From Bacteroidales bacterium (GTDB lineage: Bacteria; Bacteroidota; Bacteroidia; Bacteroidales; UBA932), in NCBI GenBank assembly GCA_017527415.1, contig JAFXQA010000007.1, positions 1 to 32,262 on the forward strand: a stretch of 32,262 bases of DNA. The letters run 5' to 3'. A model generated the notes under the pieces. It did no database searches, was not told the DNA's origin, and saw only the letters and a program-made list of their open reading frames with translations. The translations under genes and the position numbers were made by a program. Within the stretch, counting starts at the first letter, position 1; each line of letters opens with the position of its first letter. Positions 15,984 through 24,753 of this stretch are shown piece by piece.

Positions 15984-16985
15984 ATGTACGGCTCCAACAT
16001 ACGTGTATGCATCTGCGGTGGCGGCTCTCTAGGCCATGTCTGCGCGGCCGTACTGGCTTCCCGCAAAGGCGTTTCTGTCAGCATCCTTTCCGGCCATCCG
16101 GACAACTGGCAGAGCTGCGTTTCTGCCACCGATCCTGCGGGCAAAGTGTTTTCCGGGCAAATAAATGTTTCTTCCGATCCTGCTGAAGTTGCAACTGGCC
16201 AGGACATAATCCTTCTTACGGTTCCCGGATACCTCATCGAGAAGACTCTTGAAAGCATCAGGCCATGGGTTGGCAAGGCTGCTGTTGGTTCCATCGTATC
16301 CTCAACAGGCTTCTTCTTCTTTGCCCACCGTATCCTGGGCCCCGAAGCCGCCCTTTTCGGTTTCCAAAGGGTTCCGTACATCGCAAGGGTGAAAAAATAC
16401 GGCAGCGAGGCCCTTCTTCTGGGCTACAAGGATTCGCTGGTTGCAGCACTTGAGAACATACCCGACCGGGAAGGATTCCGCTCAAAACTGCAGGAGCTGT
16501 TCGAAACCAGGGTGAACCTCGCCGGCAGTTATCTGGAGGTATCTCTCAGCAACTCCAATCCCATCCTTCATACCGGCAGGCTCTATACGATGTTCAAGGG
16601 CCGCGAGAACGATGTTTTCGACCACAACATCTTTTTTTATAAAGAATGGACGGACGAGGCTTCGCAGAAACTGATAGACATGGACGCGGAGTTCTTCCGT
16701 CTCCTCGGCAGACTCGGAATCGGAGGCATCGCTCCCCTGCTGGATTATTACGAAAGCACGGATGCACCCTCGCTCACGCGGAAAATCTCCACCATTCCCG
16801 CATTCCAGGCCATCACAAGCCCCATGGTGCAGGTCGAAGGAGGATGGAAGGCGGATTTTGGGAGCCGCTATTTCACGGAGGATTTTCCTTTCGGACTGAG
16901 ATGGATAAAAGAACTGGCGGAGGAGAACAATGTGCCGACGCCGGTAATAGACGAAGTATATAATTGGGGAATTAACAGAATATGA
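15984..16985 (+). CDS. NAD/NADP octopine/nopaline dehydrogenase family protein
   Basis: First gene of the head-group operon; 333 residues. The N-terminus is a Rossmann fold with CGGGSLGHVCA as the dinucleotide loop, followed by TGQDIILLTVPGYL, and a C-terminal all-helical domain with NSNPILHTGRL, the position of the family's conserved Asn-Pro/His catalytic region. Family members reductively couple an amino acid to a 2-oxo acid or reduce a related carbonyl; the substrate here cannot be read. Its stop overlaps the next start (ATGA), so it is co-translated with the LicC-like enzyme. I infer a role in building or modifying an amino-containing head group rather than in fermentation, based only on context. 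Confidence 0.85.
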   Translation: MYGSNIRVCICGGGSLGHVCAAVLASRKGVSVSILSGHPDNWQSCVSATDPAGKVFSGQINVSSDPAEVATGQDIILLTVPGYLIEKTLESIRPWVGKAAVGSIVSSTGFFFFAHRILGPEAALFGFQRVPYIARVKKYGSEALLLGYKDSLVAALENIPDREGFRSKLQELFETRVNLAGSYLEVSLSNSNPILHTGRLYTMFKGRENDVFDHNIFFYKEWTDEASQKLIDMDAEFFRLLGRLGIGGIAPLLDYYESTDAPSLTRKISTIPAFQAITSPMVQVEGGWKADFGSRYFTEDFPFGLRWIKELAEENNVPTPVIDEVYNWGINRI

Positions 16986-17704
16986 CGTACGAAGCAAAAC
17001 GAGCCATAGTACTGGCGGCAGGATTCGGTTCCAGGATGGTCCCGGTCACGTTGCAAACGCCCAAACCACTTGTAAAGGTGAAGGGCACCCGCATTATCGA
17101 TACCCTCCTGGATGCACTCACGGAGGCAGGAATCGATGATATCACCATTGTCCGCGGCTACAAGAAAGAGTGTTTCGATGAACTCCTCGAAAAGTACCCT
17201 TTCCTGCAGTTCCGGGACAACGATCTTTATGAAAAGACAAACAGCATTTCCTCTGCAAAAGCGGCCTTGGACCTCATCGAAGGCGGTTGCTACATCTGCG
17301 AGGCAGACCTGCTGATCAACAACCCCGACGTGATCCGGAAGTATCACGCATCATCGGACTACCTCTGTTCCTTCGCCCGCCAGACAGACGACTGGTGCCT
17401 GTCGGAGAAGAACGGATTCGCCGCCGATTACCGCAAGGGCGGCGAGGAGTGCTTCAATTGCTACGGCATCTCCTTCTGGACCCCGGAAGACTGCGACCAG
17501 CTCCGCAACGACATTGAAGAGGTCTGGAACGAGGAAGGCGGCAGGGACGTGTTCTATGAATTCGTTCCCCTCATCCTCCGCAAGGAGAATTATCAAATAA
17601 AGCTTCACGAGTGCCAGAAGGGCGATGTCACCGAGATTGACTCGTTCCATGAACTCATCGCTATAGATCCAGCCTACAAGCATTACAAGAATGAAAGTTT
17701 ATAA
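16982..17704 (+). CDS. LicC-like cytidylyltransferase (NTP transferase domain)
   Basis: A 240-residue single-domain nucleotidyltransferase related to LicC, which makes CDP-choline from phosphocholine and CTP. The signature LAAGFGSRMVPVT with TPKPLVKV is at residues 11-35; ICEADLL carries the metal-binding acidic residue; GDVTEIDSFHEL near the C-terminus matches the LicC EIDS segment. ATGA overlap with the upstream dehydrogenase and a 14-nt overlap with the downstream amidohydrolase show tight coupling. A second LicC-type domain exists two genes downstream, so the two probably activate different phosphorylated (or phosphonate) head groups. Cytidylyl rather than uridylyl transfer is inferred from similarity to LicC. 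Confidence 0.85.
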   Translation: MTYEAKRAIVLAAGFGSRMVPVTLQTPKPLVKVKGTRIIDTLLDALTEAGIDDITIVRGYKKECFDELLEKYPFLQFRDNDLYEKTNSISSAKAALDLIEGGCYICEADLLINNPDVIRKYHASSDYLCSFARQTDDWCLSEKNGFAADYRKGGEECFNCYGISFWTPEDCDQLRNDIEEVWNEEGGRDVFYEFVPLILRKENYQIKLHECQKGDVTEIDSFHELIAIDPAYKHYKNESL

Positions 17705-19256
17705 AGGTTCCATCCTCTCCGTCAATTCGAAGGACGAGGTTTTCAAGTATCTGATAGAAGACGGCGGCAAGATCGTCTATACAGGCAACGAACTGCCCGC
17801 GGAATACGCCGGAGCGGAAACCATAGATCTGGGCACCAAGGCCCTGGCTCCGTCCTTCGTGGACAGCCATATGCACTTCGCATCCTTCGCAATCTTCAAT
17901 GCGGGCCTGAACGTGATGGACGCCGAGTCCAATGAGCAGATCAGCGCCATGATCGCAGATTTCTACGCCCGCAGCGGCAAGGCCAAGACCCTGATAGCCT
18001 TCGGGGCCTCCCCCTATTCGGTTAAGGAGCGCAGGCTGATCAGCCGCGAGGAACTGGACAAGGTCTGCCCGGACAAAGAAATGATGGTAGTTAAGTATGA
18101 CGGCCATGCCTGCATAGTCAACACCAAGCTGCTCTCTAAGATAGATGCCCAGGTGCGGCCTCTTCGCGGATATCATCCCGACACGGGAGAGATGAACCAG
18201 GAGGCGTTCTTCAAGGTATCCGACTACATCACCGGAGCCCTCAGCATAGTGGAACTTTTCACCAACATGCAAAAGGCCGCCGATTTCGTGGCAGCCCGCG
18301 GCATAGGCGAAGTGCACACCGTCAGCGGCGTGGGCTTCCCCATGAATCTGGACATCACCACCGAGAAACTCTTCGCAAAATCCCTGAAGAACGGCTTCCA
18401 GGTAAGGGTTTTCCCTCAGCCTATGGATGTGAAGGTGGCGAAATCCCGTAAACTCCCCCGCATCGGCGGATGCTTCCAGTGTGCCCTGGACGGATGCTAC
18501 GGCTCTCAGGATGCCGCGATGAACGAACCCTACACCGACGGCACATCCGGAGTCCTTTACTATAGCGACGAGAAGGTGACTGAGTTTTGCAAGGAAGCCA
18601 ACCGCGCCGGCCTTCAGATAGAGATGCACGCCATCGGCGACAAAGCCTTCGACCAGGCCACCCACGCCCTTAAGGCTGCTCTGGACGACTTCCCCCGCAA
18701 GGATCACCGCCACGGCATCATCCACGACTGCCTCCCCACCGAAGAAGGCATCAGGATATGCCGGGATTATCACATCAGCATGCCCATCCAGAGCGCATTC
18801 ATCAACTGGAAGCAGGAGCCCGACGAGTATCTGGAGAGTATCATGGGCAAGGAGCGCGTGGCGAGGCTCAACCCTGTCAAGACTTTCTACGACAACGCAA
18901 TACTGGTTTCCCTCGGTTCAGACGCCCCCTGCACTACCCCGGATCCCATAGTGTGGATAGACAGATGCGTCAACAACCCCAACAAGGAGCAGCGGGTATC
19001 TGTGCAGACTGCCATCCGCATGGCCACTCGCAACGGCTATGCCACCACTTTCGATGATGATCTCCGAGGCACCCTGGAAAAGGGCAAGATTGCCGATATG
19101 ATCATCCTCAGCGCCAATCCCTATGAGATTCCCGCCGAGGAAATCAAGGACCTGAAAGTGGAGCAGCTCATCCTCAAGGGAGAGCCCTACCGAAGCGCCC
19201 GGGAAGGCATCGCAAAGGCTGCCATCCGAGGCCTCTTCTCCAAAAACAGATTCTAG
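17691..19256 (+). CDS. Amidohydrolase family 3 (YtcJ-like) metal-dependent hydrolase
   Basis: A 521-residue amidohydrolase-superfamily enzyme. The metal-binding HxH motif is DSHMHF (His60, His62); MHAIGDKA holds a later metal histidine; LGSDAPCTTPDP holds the catalytic Asp; and LEKGKIADMIIL closes the composite beta-sandwich. Relatives hydrolyse N-acyl or N-formyl amines and other C-N bonds. No signal peptide, so it is cytoplasmic. Its start lies inside the preceding LicC gene and the next gene follows 3 nt after its stop. A hydrolase of this type is not part of the known lic1 pathway; I infer that it releases an amine or alcohol precursor for the head group. Confidence 0.85.
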   Translation: MKVYKGSILSVNSKDEVFKYLIEDGGKIVYTGNELPAEYAGAETIDLGTKALAPSFVDSHMHFASFAIFNAGLNVMDAESNEQISAMIADFYARSGKAKTLIAFGASPYSVKERRLISREELDKVCPDKEMMVVKYDGHACIVNTKLLSKIDAQVRPLRGYHPDTGEMNQEAFFKVSDYITGALSIVELFTNMQKAADFVAARGIGEVHTVSGVGFPMNLDITTEKLFAKSLKNGFQVRVFPQPMDVKVAKSRKLPRIGGCFQCALDGCYGSQDAAMNEPYTDGTSGVLYYSDEKVTEFCKEANRAGLQIEMHAIGDKAFDQATHALKAALDDFPRKDHRHGIIHDCLPTEEGIRICRDYHISMPIQSAFINWKQEPDEYLESIMGKERVARLNPVKTFYDNAILVSLGSDAPCTTPDPIVWIDRCVNNPNKEQRVSVQTAIRMATRNGYATTFDDDLRGTLEKGKIADMIILSANPYEIPAEEIKDLKVEQLILKGEPYRSAREGIAKAAIRGLFSKNRF

Positions 19257-19259
19257 GGG

Positions 19260-20813
19260 ATGACGAAGGTACGCCACGCAGTCATACTCGCCGCCGGAGC
19301 AGCAACCCGCTTCGTTCCGCTGTCGCTTGAGCAGCCCAAAGGCCTTTTCGAAGTGAACGGCCAGCGCCTGATAGACAGGCAGATAGAGCAGCTCCTGGAG
19401 GCCGGCGTGCCGGACATCACCGTGGTGCTCGGCTACAAGAAGGAAATGTTCTCCTACCTCAGCGTAAAGTACGGCGTGCGCCTGGTCGACAACCCCCGAT
19501 ACAACGTCAGCAACAATATCGACAGCCTGCTCTGCGCCGCTCCCTGGCTGGAGGATGCCTACATCTGCTCCTGCGACGATTACTTCCCGGTCAATCCTTT
19601 CCAGAAGGAGGAAGAGCACTCGTTCTACGCCGGAGAAGAGGTAGATTACGCCTCCAAGGAGATGTTCGTAAGCATCGACCGCAGCGGTCGCATCACCAGG
19701 ATGGAGAAAGGCCGCCAGAAAGGGCTCATCCTCCTCGGGCACTCCTTCTGGACTGCGGAATTCGCCCGCAAGTTCATACTCATCGCCCAGGCGGACAAGG
19801 ACGGCAAGTACAGCCAGTCCTACTGGGAATGGCTGGTGCGGGATTATCTCAAGGTCCTGCCCCCCTTCTACTTCAAAGCCTACCCCAAGGGCACGATCTA
19901 CGAATTCGACTTCTTCGAGGAACTTCGCCGCTTCGACAGTGGATACAGGGCGCACGCCCGCAGCCGCATCATCGACAATATCAAAACTGTCTTCAACTGC
20001 AGCGACGGTGACGTGACCAACTTCCGCAAGATCAGCGAAGGCCTCACCAACACCTCCTTCATCTTCAGCGTCGGAGGGAAGGACTACATCTACCGCCATC
20101 CCGGGGACGGCACCGGCGAGATCATCGACCGCGGCCACGAACGCAGCTGCCTGGAAAAGGCCAGGGAACTGGGCATAGACCCCACCTATATCTTTATGAA
20201 TGTGGATGAGGGGTGGAAGATCAGTTCCTACGTGCCTGCCTTCCGCGAGCCCGACTACGCCTCCGAGGAGGATTCAGCCAAGGTTCTGGAAGTGCTGAGG
20301 GCTCTCCACTCCTCCCCCGTCAGCCTGCCATGGGGCCTCCGCCCCTGGGAGGATTCGCTGGAGATAGAAAAGCTCCTGGAATCCAAGTCCCCCGGCTGCT
20401 TCGCCCCGTACCTGGAACTGAAGGAGCGCATCGGCAGCCTTTATGCAAAAACCGTAGATGACGGGGTAAAGCCTTGTTTCTGCCACGGCGACACCTACAA
20501 GCACAATTGGATGATCCTGCCGGATGGCGGAGTCATTCTGATCGACTGGGAATATTCCGGCTGTTCCGACCCCGGAATCGATGTCGGATACTACATCGTG
20601 GATGCGATGTACGACCGCACCCAGGCCCGCGGTTTCATCCGTGAATATCTCCAGGAAAACTGGACACCCGCTCTGGAAGAGCACTACCTCATATACACCG
20701 CGCTGATAGCCTGGTACTGGTTCGTCTGGGCACTGTACCGCGAGGCTTGCGGCGCATCCATGGGAGAAAGCCTCAACAACTGGCTGGAAATGGCTAAATA
20801 CTACTCGAAATGA
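19260..20813 (+). CDS. LicC-LicA fusion: cytidylyltransferase plus choline-kinase-like domain
   Basis: A 517-residue two-domain enzyme. Residues 1 to about 235 are LicC-like (LAAGAATRFVPLS, QPKGLFEV, CSCDDYFPV, YEFDFFEEL). Residues from about 240 are a LicA/choline-kinase fold of the aminoglycoside phosphotransferase superfamily: ISEGLTNTSFIF nucleotide loop, YRHPGDGT, Brenner motif HGDTYKHNW, and DFG-equivalent LIDWEYSG. Together these would phosphorylate an amino alcohol and activate it as a CDP derivative. Similar LicCA fusions are known in Treponema. The kinase domain makes choline, ethanolamine or a similar amino alcohol the natural substrate class. ATGA overlap couples it to the following LicD. 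Confidence 0.92.
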   Translation: MTKVRHAVILAAGAATRFVPLSLEQPKGLFEVNGQRLIDRQIEQLLEAGVPDITVVLGYKKEMFSYLSVKYGVRLVDNPRYNVSNNIDSLLCAAPWLEDAYICSCDDYFPVNPFQKEEEHSFYAGEEVDYASKEMFVSIDRSGRITRMEKGRQKGLILLGHSFWTAEFARKFILIAQADKDGKYSQSYWEWLVRDYLKVLPPFYFKAYPKGTIYEFDFFEELRRFDSGYRAHARSRIIDNIKTVFNCSDGDVTNFRKISEGLTNTSFIFSVGGKDYIYRHPGDGTGEIIDRGHERSCLEKARELGIDPTYIFMNVDEGWKISSYVPAFREPDYASEEDSAKVLEVLRALHSSPVSLPWGLRPWEDSLEIEKLLESKSPGCFAPYLELKERIGSLYAKTVDDGVKPCFCHGDTYKHNWMILPDGGVILIDWEYSGCSDPGIDVGYYIVDAMYDRTQARGFIREYLQENWTPALEEHYLIYTALIAWYWFVWALYREACGASMGESLNNWLEMAKYYSK

Positions 20814-21478
20814 CACTGAAAGACTTCTGGCACAAGATTTACACCAAGCCCCGCCGCCTGCGCAAGATCAGGCGCTACGGTATTCCTATGATCGAGGCCT
20901 TCGACAGGGCCCTCACCTCTGCAGGCATCCCCTTCAGCCCCGTCTACGGGACCTTGCTCGGGGCTATCCGCGAAAAGGGGTTCATCAAGCACGATGACGA
21001 CGTGGATATGGGAGTGTGGACGGACCGCCTCCCCGGAGGCCTTGAAGCCCTGCATGACGCCTTGAAAAAAGAAGGATTCACTCTCAGGCGCACCCTGCTG
21101 GTAGACAACGGGGATTTCGCCCGCGAAGAGACCTGGAAGTGGCATCACGTCAGCGTGGACATCTTCTTCTTCGACCGTGTGGACGGCGACACCTGCCGCG
21201 GCTATATGTTCTATCCTTTCCGGGATTGCAAGCGCTTCAGCGAGTCCGTGAAGAAGCATGGAGGGCTGAGGGTGGTGGAATTCGACGTCCCCTTTTCCAG
21301 CGAAACCGAACGCCTGCCCTTCGAGAACATACTGCTGCCGGTCACGAAGACCGCCGAAGGCTTCGTGGTGGCCCGCTACGGACTGGACTGGAGAGTGCCT
21401 GATCCCACATTCGTCTATCCGCGCCCGGGCGTTTCCGGCAACAGGGACAGGGACGACAAGATCTGCAGAATAGCATAA
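20810..21478 (+). CDS. LicD family phosphotransferase
   Basis: A short, 222-residue LicD protein that would transfer a phospho-amino-alcohol from a CDP donor to a glycan. The family core is clear: SPVYGTLLGAIREKGFIKHDDDVDMG (GTLLGAIR and DDDVD catalytic/metal motif near residues 45-68). A WKWHHVSVDIFFFDRVDG segment follows. Its start overlaps the LicC-LicA stop by 4 nt, placing donor synthesis and transfer in one coupled unit. It differs from the two LicD paralogues at 23866-24699 and 25788-26576 (KHDDD instead of PWDDD), so its acceptor or donor is probably different. Confidence 0.92.
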   Translation: MTLKDFWHKIYTKPRRLRKIRRYGIPMIEAFDRALTSAGIPFSPVYGTLLGAIREKGFIKHDDDVDMGVWTDRLPGGLEALHDALKKEGFTLRRTLLVDNGDFAREETWKWHHVSVDIFFFDRVDGDTCRGYMFYPFRDCKRFSESVKKHGGLRVVEFDVPFSSETERLPFENILLPVTKTAEGFVVARYGLDWRVPDPTFVYPRPGVSGNRDRDDKICRIA

Positions 21479-21481
21479 TCC

Positions 21482-22822
21482 ATGACCAAAGTAATCACAT
21501 ACGGGACTTTCGATCTGTTCCACGAAGGCCACTACAATCTGCTGAAAAAGGCCAAAGCGCTGGGTGACTGGCTGATAGTCGGCGTTACGACCGACAGTTT
21601 CGACCTCCAGCGCGGCAAGCTGAACACTTGCAACAACGTGATGGAACGCATCGAAGCCGTCAAGGCCACCGGCTTGGCCGACCAGATAATAATAGAGGAA
21701 TACCGTGGGCAGAAGATCGACGACATCCACCGCTACGGCGTAGACATCTTCGCCATCGGCTCAGATTGGACTGGCTACTTCGACTATCTCAAGGAGTTCT
21801 GCCAGGTGGTATATCTCCCCCGCACGGAAGGCATCTCCAGCACCCAGCTGCGCGACGAGCGCCCCACCGTCGAGATCGGCATCATAGGCACCGGCAGCAT
21901 AGCCCGCCGCTTCGTAAAAGAAGCCGGTTTCGTGGCCAGCAACTCTGTCACGACTGCCTACAACCCCGACAAGAAAGAATGCCAGGCCTTCTGCGAGGAA
22001 TTCGGCCTGAAACCCTCCGCCAGCAGCAAAGCCCTCTTCGGCAAGTGCAACGCGGTCTATATCGCCTCCCCCCACTACACCCACTACGAATACGCCAAGG
22101 CAGCCCTGGAAGCCGGCAAGCACGTGCTCTGCGAGACGCCCCTGGTGCTGAAGGAAGCTGAAGCGAAAGAGCTTTTCAAGATAGCGAAAGACAAGGGGCT
22201 GGTTCTGATGATGGCCCACAAGACGGCCTACTGCCCGGCATTCGGGCATCTGGTCACCCTGCTCCAGTCCGGAGCTATCGGGGAGATAGTGGACATTAAG
22301 GCAGCCACCACCACCCTCACGGACGGGAAGGATGCCAAGATGGACAGTGCCCGCTTCGGTGGCAGCATGAACGAGAACGGATGCTTCCCGCTGCTCCCCA
22401 TCTTCCGCCTGCTAGGCACCGACTACAAGAAATGCTACTTCGTATCCAAATACAAGGACGGCGTGGACATCTTCACCAAGGGCATCATCTTCACCGACAG
22501 CGCCTCCGCCACCTTCGAGGTTGGCCTTGGCGCCAAGACCGAGGGCAGCCTTGTGGTCTCCGGCACCAAGGGATACGCCTATGTGCCCGCTCCCTGGTGG
22601 AAGACCTCCTACTTCGAGCTCCGCTACGAAGACCAGAACCAGAACAAGAAATATTTCTATCCCTTCGACGGCGAAGGCCTGCGCTACGAGATCAAGGAAT
22701 TCGTTTCCGCCATCCTCGCCAACGGCTACTTCTATTCCAAACTGCCTGTGGGAGAGATTCTTGCGATGAGCAGGATACAGGAAGAATTCTTAAACGGAAA
22801 GAAAGTCAGAATACTCAAATGA
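21482..22822 (+). CDS. TagD-like cytidylyltransferase fused to a Gfo/Idh/MocA oxidoreductase
   Basis: A 446-residue two-domain protein. Residues 1 to about 132 match glycerol-3-phosphate/ribitol-type cytidylyltransferases: GTFDLFHEGHYNLL with the HxGH nucleotide motif, and the closing RTEGISSTQLR. From about residue 136 a Rossmann domain begins (IGIIGTGSIARRF) with Gfo/Idh layout. The usual EKP motif, whose Lys is catalytic in many members, reads CETP (Thr219). The expected GGG.L.D.G.H stretch reads GGSMNENGCFPLLP without the usual Asp/His. The second domain may thus bind a nucleotide sugar or polyol without oxidising it, or use other residues. It lies 3 nt after licD and overlaps the aminotransferase. 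Confidence 0.88.
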   Translation: MTKVITYGTFDLFHEGHYNLLKKAKALGDWLIVGVTTDSFDLQRGKLNTCNNVMERIEAVKATGLADQIIIEEYRGQKIDDIHRYGVDIFAIGSDWTGYFDYLKEFCQVVYLPRTEGISSTQLRDERPTVEIGIIGTGSIARRFVKEAGFVASNSVTTAYNPDKKECQAFCEEFGLKPSASSKALFGKCNAVYIASPHYTHYEYAKAALEAGKHVLCETPLVLKEAEAKELFKIAKDKGLVLMMAHKTAYCPAFGHLVTLLQSGAIGEIVDIKAATTTLTDGKDAKMDSARFGGSMNENGCFPLLPIFRLLGTDYKKCYFVSKYKDGVDIFTKGIIFTDSASATFEVGLGAKTEGSLVVSGTKGYAYVPAPWWKTSYFELRYEDQNQNKKYFYPFDGEGLRYEIKEFVSAILANGYFYSKLPVGEILAMSRIQEEFLNGKKVRILK

Positions 22823-23871
22823 TGCATTCCTACGCATTCCCTGGCGACCTCGCCCCCGAGATTGCCGCAATAGGCTCCGAGCCTATACCCTACATGAGGA
22901 CCCAGGAATTCTCGGACATAGTCCTGGAATCCGAAAAGATACTTCTGAAGCTGATCCATTGCACCGGCGGCCGCACCATCATCTACACCGGTTCCGGCAC
23001 AGGGGCGATGAGCGCGATCGTGGAGAACTACGCAAGCACCTTCAATAAAGCCTTCGTCATCGACGGCGGTTCTTTCGGCCATCGCTGGGCAAGCCTCTGC
23101 GAGTATTACGGAGTGCCCTTCGTCCACTTCCAGGTGCCTTTCGCAAAGGATATCGACTACGAAGCCCTGGAAGCCAGCATCGCTGCGGAGAAACCGGGCG
23201 TGCTGCTCTGCCAGCACGATGAAACATCTTCCGGAGTGCTTTTCGACGTCAAGCGCATCGGCGCAATCTGCAAGGCGCACGGCGTATCCTTTGTGCTGGA
23301 TGTAATCAGCAGCTTCCTCGCGGAACCATTCAACATGGACGAGGTAGGCGCAGACATCTGCGTAACATCCACCCAGAAGGGCCTCAACGTGCCTCCCGGC
23401 CTCTCAGTGCTCTTCTTCAGCAAGGCCCTGGAAGGATATAAGTTCGCCCACAGAGGATATTACTGGGATTTTGAGGATAACTTCTCGAATCTGAAGCGCG
23501 GGCAGACTCCCTTCAGCCCTGCCACCATCATCTTCCTCCAGCTGCACGCCCGCCTGAAGGAACTGGAAGCGCAGGGAGGAGAAGCAGCGAATATCGCCGC
23601 AGTTCGCCACAGAGCCGAGGTTTTCCGCGCCGAGGCGCGCAAATACGGCTGGGCCATGCCCACCGAATCCCCCACCTATGCCATAACCGCCATCCAGACC
23701 AAGGACGGCCCGGAACGCAAAGTGTTCCGCGGGTTGATAGAGAAGTATCAGACCTTCATCATGCCGGGAGGCATACCCGGATTCTACCGCATCTCCCACA
23801 TGGGGCTGCAGACCGATGAAGAGCTCCGCGAGCTTGCCGCCCGCATCAAGGAGTTCGAAGCGGAACTATAA
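22819..23871 (+). CDS. Class V aminotransferase (AGAT/PhnW-like), PLP-dependent
   Basis: Last gene of the operon, 350 residues; ATG 22819 overlaps the previous stop (ATGATG, so 22822 is also possible). Fold-type I landmarks: YTGSGTGAMSAIVEN phosphate-binding loop, FVLDVISSF with the Asp that holds the pyridine nitrogen, and the Schiff-base lysine in TSTQKGLN (Lys187). The C-terminus (MPGGIPGFYRISHMG) matches alanine-glyoxylate and 2-aminoethylphosphonate aminotransferases. It could aminate an aldehyde to an amino alcohol or aminophosphonate for CDP activation. No PEP mutase or phosphonopyruvate decarboxylase is present, so a phosphonate route is unproven. Its end overlaps the convergent LicD gene by 6 bp. 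Confidence 0.87.
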   Translation: MMHSYAFPGDLAPEIAAIGSEPIPYMRTQEFSDIVLESEKILLKLIHCTGGRTIIYTGSGTGAMSAIVENYASTFNKAFVIDGGSFGHRWASLCEYYGVPFVHFQVPFAKDIDYEALEASIAAEKPGVLLCQHDETSSGVLFDVKRIGAICKAHGVSFVLDVISSFLAEPFNMDEVGADICVTSTQKGLNVPPGLSVLFFSKALEGYKFAHRGYYWDFEDNFSNLKRGQTPFSPATIIFLQLHARLKELEAQGGEAANIAAVRHRAEVFRAEARKYGWAMPTESPTYAITAIQTKDGPERKVFRGLIEKYQTFIMPGGIPGFYRISHMGLQTDEELRELAARIKEFEAEL

Positions 23872-24699
23872 CCAGTAAATGTTTTCGAACTTATACATGT
23901 CTGTCTTCCTCATTTCAACAGGAGGAAGCTCCATGTATGAATCCCCGAACAATGCGCGCAGGATGGTGTCGTATGCGGCGGGAGCCGGGAAGAACCCATC
24001 TTCGAAAGGGATATCCACGTATTCGTCAAACAGGGAGACGTCAAAATAATACTTCGGAGCATCCGGGCAGGACAGGGACCCGAAATGAGAAGTCTTTGCA
24101 GATGTGGCCAGACGAAGGGTTTCAACCATATCAAGGGCCATGTCGGAGGGATTCATCTTTTTGAACATGGAGACTGAGAGCTTCCTTAAAGTCAATCTCA
24201 GGCGCTGTTTAAGCGTTAGGCCCCTGCAGTATCCGGCATTGTAACGGCGTGCTTTGCGGAGGATATAGAGCTGAAGATTCATAGCCCTGTAAAGATGCAT
24301 GTACATCCGGTGATCGTCCGGCACATAGTCCATCGGGAAAATATCTATCCAGACCCCTGAGGAGATCTTCTGTGAATGCCAGGGCTGAAGACCGGACAGA
24401 AGGGTTTTCCGTGTTTCCACCACACGGCCAAAGGTGATATAACAGTCCTCGCAGCTCTCCCTGTCTATAAAACTGTATGTATCAGACACATACTCCTTAC
24501 GGAACCTGTCGTAATCTTCTCGGGGCATGACCAGGTCGATATCATCATCCCATGGGATAAAACCCTTATGCCGGACCGCGCCAAGCAGTGACCCGAATGC
24601 GAGGGAATAACGGATACCCCGTGGCCTGCAAAAAGAATCGATATCTTTCAGTATCTCCAGAGAGCACGCATGAAGTTCCGACAGTGAAAGTGCTTTCAT
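23866..24699 (-). CDS. LicD family phosphotransferase
   Basis: A 277-residue LicD protein, monocistronic on the minus strand. Motifs: YSLAFGSLLGAVRHKGFIPWDDDIDLVMPREDY, where SLLGAVR and PWDDDID form the catalytic core (about residues 35-56), followed by GVWIDIFPMDYVPDD. The N-terminus is a close paralogue of the LicD at 25788-26576 (DIDSFC, GIRYSLAFG shared). It and the GNAT gene beside it look richer in A/T at third codon positions than the operon upstream, which hints at a different history. It shares a short divergent promoter region with the GNAT gene. Confidence 0.92.
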   Translation of the reverse strand: MKALSLSELHACSLEILKDIDSFCRPRGIRYSLAFGSLLGAVRHKGFIPWDDDIDLVMPREDYDRFRKEYVSDTYSFIDRESCEDCYITFGRVVETRKTLLSGLQPWHSQKISSGVWIDIFPMDYVPDDHRMYMHLYRAMNLQLYILRKARRYNAGYCRGLTLKQRLRLTLRKLSVSMFKKMNPSDMALDMVETLRLATSAKTSHFGSLSCPDAPKYYFDVSLFDEYVDIPFEDGFFPAPAAYDTILRALFGDSYMELPPVEMRKTDMYKFENIYWL

Positions 24700-24724
24700 A
24701 TTTAAATTATTGGTTAAAAACGTG

Positions 24725-24732
24725 CGAAGTTA
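24725..24732 (-). promoter_or_regulatory. -7-like box for the minus-strand licD (TAACTTCG)
   Basis: On the minus strand TAACTTCG lies 25 nt before the ATG at 24699. It is one half of an inverted repeat with the opposing box (TGCGAAGTTA at 24723-24732, TAATTTCGCA at 24746-24755), so the two genes may be fired from a symmetric divergent promoter. Confidence 0.4.
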
Positions 24733-24745
24733 ACAAAAAATACTC

Positions 24746-24753
24746 TAATTTCG
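24746..24753 (+). promoter_or_regulatory. -7-like box for the GNAT gene (TAATTTCG)
   Basis: TAATTTCG ends six nucleotides before the ATG at 24760, the same geometry as the recG and uvrA promoters. It differs from TAnnTTTG by one base. Confidence 0.45.

Noticed and set aside
22381..22818. N-terminal extension of the aminotransferase
   Set aside because: The frame is open upstream but lies inside the TagD-Gfo/Idh gene and translates to Arg/Pro/His-rich nonsense; the family-like sequence begins at ATG 22819.
22819..23871. A 2-aminoethylphosphonate pathway based on the PhnW-like aminotransferase
   Set aside because: No PEP mutase or phosphonopyruvate decarboxylase is encoded here, so a phosphonate head group is only one option and is not claimed.
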